This document shows positions 56,211 to 64,000 of a DNA stretch of 64,000 nucleotides, piece after piece. A program made the translations under genes and the position numbers. Each line of letters starts with the position of its first letter. Positions within the stretch are counted from its first letter, which is position 1. The notes under the pieces were generated by a model, which saw nothing but the letters and a program-made list of their open reading frames with translations, searched no databases and was not told the DNA's origin. The DNA is from Rhodosporidiobolus odoratus (Eukaryota; Basidiomycota; Microbotryomycetes; Sporidiobolales; Sporidiobolaceae): the NCBI GenBank assembly GCA_034387635.1, contig JAOANU010000003.1, forward strand, positions 1 to 64,000. The letters are read 5' to 3'.

Positions 56211-56744
56211 GGCAGTGTTTGAGAGTTGGAAGAGTAGCAGTGAATGCGGACGAGGGAATATGAGAGGTTACCAGAGTGTTGGGATAGCAGGCGACAAAGA
56301 TAGACGCAGAAGGAGCTCCGTCTGCCGTCCGCGGAGGCACTTGCCGAGTGTTCCGGAGCCGTACACCCGGCTTTACAGTGCAGAAGAATCCAGACGACTT
56401 GCAGTCGACAGCGCGAAGTAGTGTGACACGTGGTCAGTCGACCAAGCGATAGCGAGGCCCGGACCGTCGAGCAGCCGAAGAAATGACGAAGCAGATGCGC
56501 AAACGACATGGCGGTATCACGATTATTCGTTGTGTGGTGTACGAGTGCATGCTGAAGGTCCGGCGTTTGCACCAGCAAAGCTAGGCGAAGAGATTGGCCG
56601 AGTCATGGGCAGGGGCACGAAGGAAAGCGGTGACGGCGAAAACGAAAGGGGGCAAGAACGATAACGCACAGCAACCGCAGTGCAACAGCCTCCCCTGCTC
56701 TAAGCCACTCGCTGCGCTCAGCCTCGGCGCCGCTTCGTACCGGC
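56211..56744. other. intergenic region
   Basis: About 530 bases upstream of bleomycin hydrolase 2 and downstream of DBR1. No gene recognised. Confidence 0.4.
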
Positions 56745-59404
56745 TCACTCATCATCGTCCTCAATCTGGATCTCGTCTTGGTTGCCCCTCTGCGTCGCCG
56801 CTTCCATCATTTCCGCGATCTGCTCCTTCTTCTCCACTTGACCCGGATGCTCGCCTTTCGGCTCCTCATCCACGGCAGTCGCATCTCCAGCGTCCAGTTC
56901 TGCCAGGGCGGCCTTCTTCGCCTCGTCCAGTAGGGCTTTCTTCCTCTTCTCCTCCTCTGCTTGCCGAGATGCGAGTGCCTCCATATAGCCTTCGGGTATA
57001 GGGTTAATCTGGTTCTTTATCTGAAGGAGTGCTGCCAGTGAGAGCGTCTGGGGGTTGGTATACCAAGAGGCTGTGGAAGGTCTCGGAGCAGGTGAGTCGA
57101 AGCGGTCATAGATACACAGCAACGTGCGGCGATTGAGCAAGGGAGAGGACCACGTACGCATACGCGGGCGACCTTGCTCCTCCCACTCTTGCTGTGTCGG
57201 CGCCGTCCTCGCGAAGTTCTGCACCTCCTCAACCTTGACCATACCCTCTTTCCCCACGTTCGCCCTGATCCACTGGTAGTCCTGCTCGATCTGGCCTTGC
57301 AGGTCTTCGAGTGGCGGAAAGGGGATGGACCGATGCTGGGTCGAGAGGTAAGACGAGGTAGAACGGAGGATCGCGAGCCAGTGAGGGTCGTAGAAGAGGA
57401 CGGGAGCCGGGTACGAGCCGGTGGAGGGAGGGGGAGAGGCAGCAGAACGTGATGGAGGGACGTCGAGAACCTTCGGAGAAGACGAAGATGAATCAGGAGG
57501 ACTCGACCGAGCTTTAGGAAGTTTAGAAACGCACCTGCAAGAAATCCCTCCCCCTCCCGGGTTTGCTCAACGCTAGGAATCGAGTCGACCTTCCCGCTGT
57601 CTCTACCGCTCTTGTGGAGACCTCACCCTCGCTTCCCTTGACCTCCGTTTCTGTGGCCGATAGTAAAGCTGAGGGCTGGGGATCCAGCAGCATCCGCTCC
57701 ACCTCCTCCGCCTCCGCCTGCGTGTCCAAGTCCTCTCCGCCCTCTTCTTGCTCGTCATCATCATCGAGCGCAATAGCGTCCGAATTCGGCCCTTGCATTG
57801 TGATTGATGTGGATGGCGCGTGTGCGTGATCGTCGGCAGAGCAACCATCTGGACAGCCCTTCTCCTCGCTCAGCGGCCCTTCTTCTCTTTCCCCGCCTTT
57901 CTCCTCTTCGTCGTCGTCCGCCAGATCGATCTCGTCGGGGTTCTGCGCAGTCGGCAAGCCCTCGGTCGCGACAACGGAGGGGTCTGCGAAGCGGATGAGG
58001 GGCTGTTCCTGTTTGTCCGTTCTCGCTTGCTGTCGCTTATGCACGGTGGTGGCTCGTCCATCGTGATGGTACAATGCGGCGAACTTGACATGCAGATGGG
58101 CGGAAAACCAATACCTCGGCTGCAGGGCGGTGAGAAGTGCATGAAGGGGCGGCGAGCCGAGGGTGTTGGTGTTGATCTGCAAGAGGCGGGAGGAGAGTGC
58201 GCTAAGATGAAGAAGCAGGGAGGCGGGGGAGCAATCAACAAGTTGTAGGAAACACTGACCTCGTCCCTGAAGAAGGGCTTCTCCTTGATGAGACCCGCAG
58301 TGTCGCCATGCTGTTCAATGCCAAGGGGCCAGTCGTGCGAAAGGAATACGTCGACAGGGGCATTTGAGCGGTTCTTGAGCTGCGTGCCGAAACAGACGGG
58401 GAAGCATCGATCCAGTCCGATTAGCTCGACTCGTCGCTTTATCAAGACAGCGAGAGGGATGGGCGTACCTGTAGTAGCCGTGCAACGTCGTACTCCCTGA
58501 TGTGATACACGCTCCTGATGGTCCTATCGTCGTACGGAACCGTTTCGAAGTGACCTGCGTGAAAAGCGGGAGATTAGCCGGTGCTTGTCTGGCGCGCAGC
58601 ATGTTTATAGGGAATGAGAGAAGCAGTGTACCCTTCCTGAAGTCGTGACTCTTCCAGATACCGCTCGCTCCAGAGATGCGGAGCCAGCCATCAACGAGGA
58701 CAGATCCTGCGAAACCGAGGAAATAGATATTGGGCGCTAGCCATCCGCCGTGATAGCTGCATGAAGCCCGAGTCAGCGCGAAGTTCCCGCGCAAGTCGGA
58801 TTGTCATGTGCAGGAAGGGAGGGTACAAAGGCTGAGAGGGCGTTCTGACCAGGAGAGATTGAGGAGAGAAAGGGAAAAAGAGGGCAAGCATAAAGGCGGG
58901 AATGGACCCACAGCTCCCACATGTAGCCCGAGCTCTCGTGGTTCCCGCCGATGACGATTGTGAGCTTTGGCGTAACCTTCTCGCCACTGTAGTATCGCCA
59001 GAAGTGGCCCAGCGCGCGGTACTTGACGGGGCAAGCCATAGTTTCAAGGTCGGAGGTGTTGCGCATGGCCTGCAGCGAGTATACACGGTCAGTACATCAC
59101 TCCGAGCAGCTCATCGATGCGGCAAAGCGGTACGAGCCCGTCTCCAGCGGCTTCTGCCTCTCTTCATGGCGACTTGGCTATCCTTGGCCAGGCCTCGCTC
59201 TAGTACCATGGGTGCAGGCCGTAGAGTAAGAGAGCTCACCTGGAAGTCCCCGCAGCATATTACGACGTCTGTTTGTGGTTGTTTGACGTTATTCGCCTCT
59301 TCATCCGACTTGAGAACTGAAGCGTAAATGTCGTCGAGGGTACCATGCGAGCAGCCGATGACGGCGAGACGGAGTGACCGTTGCTTGGGCAGTGAGTCGG
59401 CCAT
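56745..59404 (-). CDS. DBR1: RNA lariat debranching enzyme
   Basis: Metallophosphoesterase that cleaves the 2'-5' bond of excised intron lariats in the nucleus. From the ATG at 59404: [20 protein letters not shown] (with the Cys that replaces Asp in Dbr1), [108 protein letters not shown] and [20 protein letters not shown]. After the catalytic half comes an acidic low-complexity insert (for example [13 protein letters not shown]), then the C-terminal Dbr1 domain ([39 protein letters not shown]), ending in EDDDE at 56745. Active-site residues are all present. In an intron-rich genome like this one lariat turnover is presumably heavily used. Confidence 0.95.
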
Positions 59405-59978
59405 CTTCCGAGACGAGTCGACGTGACTTGAAGCGAAAAGAGAGCCGCGAAAGAAAACCAGAACCACTGGCAGCCGGCAGAAGCGGATGCGAGCCGAGCG
59501 GTTGACTTGTTCAGCGTTTGCCAGATCCAGATTGGGCGTAATCATGACAAGCGTACTTATCCGCTCAGGACGACCAAGCCGTTGTCGCAATAGAGCACAC
59601 GAAAGCGGCGAGAACGGGAAGAAGAAAGCAACGAACGAACTTGATGTGCATCCAGGTTCCGCGAAGAATCCGGTGGGAGTCAGCTTACGCGCGCAAAACG
59701 CCTTTTCACGGAGCGCTGTCAAGCAGAGGCTGTCACCACCGTCGTGTTGATGCAGCCGCTAGTTACAACAGACAAAAACACAGTCTCATTTTCCTACTAT
59801 ACTTCCGCTCCAACGGCAAGTGTAATGCGAGTCATCAGTGCGCTGGGTAGGATCGAGTACAGATACAAGTACGGCAGTCATGGCGCGAAGGCGCAGGGGG
59901 AGCAGGAGCAGGAGCCGGCGGGAACGAGCGAGACCAGCTCGCGCGGAGATTTTGCTGGCTTGCTTCAGGATCTGCATT
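59405..59978. other. intergenic region
   Basis: About 570 bases between the DBR1 start and the 3' end of the Zn2Cys6 gene. No gene recognised. Confidence 0.4.
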
Positions 59979-62900
59979 TTAGGGCGTAGGGAGGTGTTCC
60001 AAGTAGTTCGAAACAGCCCACTCCTCCTGAGAATGCCGGGATTGAGGTAGGTCAGCGCGGGCTGGGTTAGGAAGGGAACGAGACGGCAAGCGTACCGTGC
60101 CGTCAAAGGGAAGCAGTTGATCCGGGTCGGCCAAGTGTTTCTCGAGCGTCTCAGCAAGGGTAGCTGCGAGTGAATCGATGATCAGCGTCCCGCTCAAACC
60201 CAAAAAGGCAATCGCGAGGATAACGCACAAGTGACTGTGTTGCCCCCTTGCCTGCCGCAGCCCGACATGAACGTCAAGCAATGCTCGGCGAGTGTCAGAC
60301 TTGCTTGCGCCTCGGTGGCGTAATCCATCGCCGGCGGCGTTGTTGGCGGAGCTGGGGAGTCGCCCATGTCGGCCGGAGGCGGAGGGGAGACGGCGGGACC
60401 GCCTTCCCACCGGCGTCGAGTGGCGTAATCTCGGACGAGGGCGCGACCAGTCGCAGACCAAGCGAAGGGAAGGAAGCTGCGGTAAACCAGCGGTTCAGTG
60501 TGAAGAAACTGTACACAAGCGGAGGGAAAGGAGCGCACGGATCGCAACCCCCGAGATCGCTCGAGCTCTGGTACAAAACCCACATAGAGTTGACAATGCA
60601 CTTAGCCGAGGCGAGACAGCGTGCGAGAGAAGAAGTCGGAGACTGATCGACACGCGAAGTGAGCGGCTCGTGAAGAAGGATAGTGGCGCTGTATCCTCAA
60701 AGGCAGGAATCAGCCGGAAAAGCACGAAAGAGGAAGGGGATGACGTACACATGCGGAATTGCGTAAGCACTCGCCAGGAACCCGTCAATCTGATTTCCGC
60801 TCGCATCGTAGAAGTTGGCCGAGTGACACGCCTTGAACTTGGAAAGACTGACGTCCAACTCGATGAATTCGGGTCTGGGTGAGAAGGGAAAAGCAGAACG
60901 AGTCACGTCAGTTAGATCGCTAGAGCGAGAGAAACATGGGGAGAGCGGCAGCGAAGGAGAGGTTTCCCGAGAGAAAGAACATACTGCGCTTTCAACATCG
61001 CCTTGAGTTCGTCGCAGTCAGGCCCGATATCAACGCATCTCGCCCTTGGCAACCGCTGTAGGTAGTTCACCACTCGACCCAACAGGACACTCGCTTTGAT
61101 GTAAAGGCCGAGCGAGCCGATCGGTGCGGAGGAGTCCTCGAGGAAAGTCGGTGAGGAAATGCTGAGAGAAGGGATTTGACCGGTTGCAGGGGTAATGTGA
61201 AGGCTAGGCATCTGCGCAAGAACAGGAAGGAACGCCAATAGCAGTAAGCGTGTGCGCACAATTAGGTGGGAGAGGAACGCGCCCCCTTAGGGGAACGTAC
61301 CGGCATCGTCGCGGCGCAAGGCAAGTGAGTACTGATATCTTTCTCGTCAATCGAAGTTGACCAGTCTGCACGTGGTGACGTCAGTCAGTGCTCGATCGCA
61401 GCCAACGATGCAAGCCAAGAGAGGGCAAAAACAAGGTAGACTAGGCGAGAAAGAAAGCACGCACCTGTACTGGCACTAGCAAACCGGTCAACTGCAAACG
61501 CCATCCAGAAAGTGACACTGCGCCTCCAATGCTCGTCGAGGTCTCGCGGCTTACCCATTAGCTCGCCCCTTTGCACGAACCTGACGCGGACGCCCCAGTC
61601 CTCGCCGGTCGGGCCACACTTGCCTCGCTGGAAGTCCCACGGGTCGAGGTGGTTCAGTCCGAGAGGAGTGCAGAGACGCGTGGCAGTACCGGAAAGGAGC
61701 CAAAGGTCGGTGAAGGAGTTGCTCTGATAGGCGACCTGAGAGAGCAGGATCGTAGCTTGCAGCACCTGTGCGACAAAGCAGCGTCGTCAGTATACGGTGC
61801 TCTCAGCCAACGTAGCGTGATCCACGGGAGCGATGAGCTTGAGAGAAGAAGGGGACCGCGGCGGAGAGGGAGGCCGTCGGCGCACCTGGAAGAGATCCCT
61901 TCCGGCCCCGCCACCCTTGCCCATCGCCATCGCCTTCTCGACCGCTTTCTTCCCCCACTTGTAGTGCCACCTGAGCGGGCTCTCGTCCCCATCCTTCTGC
62001 CAATAAGGCGTCCTCTTTCCGTTCTGCAGCTCATCTTCTCCCAGCGCGAGGCCGAGATGGCTCCCCTCCGGTTCGAGGGACGAACGCGAGACGAAGAACG
62101 AGCCATAGGCGCAGATGGCGTGGAGGAGGGCTTCGTCCGGCCATTCAGGGCCGGCCGCAGCAGGGCCGAGGGCGACGCTTCTGAGCAAAGACACCCGGTC
62201 GAGCATGGTCGACGGGACGGTGGCGCGGGCGAAGAAAGCCGTGACGAGGTGTGCGAGCATAAAAAGAGGAGGAAGCGTCGACGGGTAGTGGGGAGGAAGG
62301 AGGGCTAGGCCTGCCGTGAACTGGTAGGAGGGTGTACTGTCGACGGCTGTAGACGCGAAGGGTTGGAGTGCAGTCGGAGCGGACGGAAAGAGCCCGTCGG
62401 CGGCCGTGCGGTCGACCGTAGCGTGTCCGGTTTCGGGGGCAGGGGAGTCCGTCGACTCGCCGTTGGTGATACCCCACAGGGAGTGTCGAGGACTCGCCTT
62501 TTCTTCCTCGAGTTCCTCCTCTCGCTCTCGAGCTTGAGCCCGCTCGCTCTCGGCGACTCCGATGAGATGCCGCAGGCTGCTGACCGGGCTCGGATTGGCG
62601 ACGTGCCCCAGCCCCGCCGGCAGAGACCCGCTGCTGCCGCGAAGGTGACTTTCCGCCATGCTCGGACTCCACGCTCCCGTCCCCGCCGGAGCGAAAGGCG
62701 GCGGCAGGCCTCCCAGTCCCGAGCTGAAGGGACCGAGGGTCGACGGCGCCGAGGCAGAGAGGGGGGCATCGTCCATGCCGACGCCCGCGGCGTTCGCCAG
62801 CGTGCTCAAACTCGCCAGGAGCGGCGTCCGAGTGCCGGACAGTGGGCGGGGCGACCCGAGGGCCGAATAGCCTCCCGCCGAGGCGGACGAGGCCAGAGAC

Positions 62901-63751
62901 GGAAGCTGGAGAGGCGGGTACGAAGAGGGGGCTGGGGCCGAAGGCTGCGGGTACGCCGAGGTCGAGTGAGACGACGACGAGCCGTTCGAGGGCGGCCCAG
63001 GAAGCGCGGCCGAGAGAGGCGGGAGCGAGTAACCGTGGGTCGAGGAGGAAAGGGACGAGGCAAAGGGAAACGAGGGCGAGCGGGTATGAGGGGCTGCGAA
63101 CGAGGTCGAGTAGTATCCGGCCGGGGGTGGAAGGGGCGGCGGGGCGGCCGAAGACGAAGGAGCGGACGAGGAAGCGAGCTGCGCCGCGTGTGCTTCGGAC
63201 TGCAACCGGAGTTGGCGCTCGAGTTGCGAAACTCGCGAGGTGAGCTCGTCGACGTTCGGTCCCGAAGGAGGGGCTGGGAGACCGGAGGAAGGGTGAGCGA
63301 TACTCGCCGAGGCAGGAGGTAATGCGAAGGAGGCGGCGTGAGCATGCGAAGGAAAAGGAGGGTGGGACGACGGGAACGGCTGAGGCTGAGGCTGGTGCGG
63401 TTGATGCGCATAAACCGATGAAGGCGAGGGGGTCGGAACGGGGGAAGGTGCGAGAGGCTGTTGCCAGAGCGGTAACGAGTGCTCGTGGCCGAGGTAGTCT
63501 GGCATGGGGAGCTCTTCCTGCCGCGCTCGCTTGTGGGCTTCCGTCTCTTCTTCGAGGATCTTCTTCCGCCGTTTTTTGACCCCGACGCCCGTCGTGGTAC
63601 TGCCACTGGCGGCGGCAGCGGCAGCAGCGGCTTCACGGGCGGCGGCGACGGAAGTGCCTTCGTACTTGCACTTGGAATGGGCGATGGCGGTGTCGCCTCG
63701 AGCCGATTTGAGGCATGGCGAGCAGTAGGGACGAGCGGCATCGCACTTGAC
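59979..63751 (-). CDS. Zn2Cys6 transcription factor, 5' end outside the window
   Basis: Fungal binuclear zinc-cluster regulator. The exon starting at 63751 (after CTCTCGCAG) carries the second half of the cluster, VKCDAARPYCSPCLKSARGD ending in SKCKYEG. The first two cysteines must be in an exon beyond 64,000, since 63,752-64,000 holds no matching CxxC. After a basic linker (KKRRKK) and a long Pro/Ser/Ala-rich region with a short coiled coil (VSQLERQLRLQSEAHAAQ) comes the fungal-specific middle-homology domain: PPLFMLAHLVTAFFARA, LLHAICAYGSFFVSRS, LLSQVAYQSNSFTDLWLLSG, TATRLCTPLGLNHLDPWDF and RRSVTFWMAFAVDRFAS. The last exon ends EEWAVSNYLEHLPTP. Target genes unknown. Confidence 0.9.
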
Positions 63752-64000
63752 CTGCGAGAGATTGTGTAGTGGGCGTAGGCAGTGCGAACGGCGGCGAGGA
63801 AGTGCAGAAGAACGGCAAGGCGCGGAAAATGGGGCGCCGAGGGCAGGCAGAGGGAACGACGGGTGGTCAGCCAAGCTCTCGTCGCGTCTCGCCGCCTGAT
63901 GCATGCGCTGCCTGTCTTTGCTCCTGCGGCTGGTGCGTCACCCAGCCCCCTCGGGGTCGACACCGCCCCACCGAACATCCACGGTCGTCCGTGAGCTGCC
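63752..64000 (-). other. probable first intron or upstream part of the Zn2Cys6 gene
   Basis: Sequence upstream of the first in-window exon. It has a pyrimidine tract and CTCTCGCAG acceptor next to the exon but no recognisable zinc-cluster start, so the first exon is probably cut off by the window edge. Confidence 0.5.

Noticed and set aside
62363..63322. 319-codon plus-strand ORF opposite the Zn2Cys6 factor
   Set aside because: Arg/Gly-rich antisense shadow of a Pro/Ser/Ala-rich coding exon.
1..64000. CRISPR arrays, rRNA genes, bacterial operons or prophage
   Set aside because: None seen; intron structure and gene families are clearly fungal nuclear.

Overview
This window is nuclear DNA from a GC-rich, intron-rich fungus. 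The genes carry many short introns (about 55-75 nt, GTRNGY donors, CTGAC/CTAAC branch sites) and Ser/Pro-rich proteins. The gene set and compact layout suggest a basidiomycete yeast, most likely a Pucciniomycotina red yeast of the Rhodotorula type. That placement is inferred from style and gene content, since no rRNA or marker gene is present.

Layout. 0.3-9.4 kb: Ser/Thr kinase, a frameshifted secreted nitrilase, and cytosolic arginyl-tRNA synthetase, all on the minus strand. 10-13 kb: a degenerate copy of a lineage-specific gene and a small putative mitochondrial gene (+). 13.5-19.5 kb: a C2H2 transcription factor and a Hos2-type class I histone deacetylase. 19.5-33.5 kb: a less GC-rich, repeat-rich island with lineage-specific multi-exon genes. 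Its most notable locus (26.3-30.2 kb) encodes an Fe(II)/2-oxoglutarate dioxygenase that carries a recent 1159-bp internal tandem duplication and a 463-bp MITE-like element inside its last intron. 33.5-41.2 kb: an AAAP amino-acid transporter, a Mam3/CNNM-type DUF21-CBS membrane protein and another small putative mitochondrial gene. 41.6-44.5 kb: an inverted copy of the 10-13 kb block, with an intact version of the lineage-specific gene and a broken copy of the small gene. 45-50 kb: PER1 and COX17 (divergent) and a JMJD4-like hydroxylase. 50.4-56.2 kb: two tandem bleomycin hydrolases. 56.7-64 kb: lariat debranching enzyme and a Zn2Cys6 transcription factor cut by the right edge.

How it fits together. 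Most genes are housekeeping functions (translation, RNA processing, chromatin, GPI-anchor remodelling, copper delivery to cytochrome oxidase, peptide turnover) and do not form one pathway. The clearest large-scale signal is structural. A near-identical inverted repeat of about 330 bp (13.50-13.83 and 45.13-45.46 kb) carries the 3' ends of both the C2H2 gene and PER1. This is what a staggered-break inversion of the intervening ~31 kb would leave. Flipping that segment back makes the two genes convergent neighbours and puts three paralogous small genes and two copies of the lineage-specific gene into one direct tandem array.
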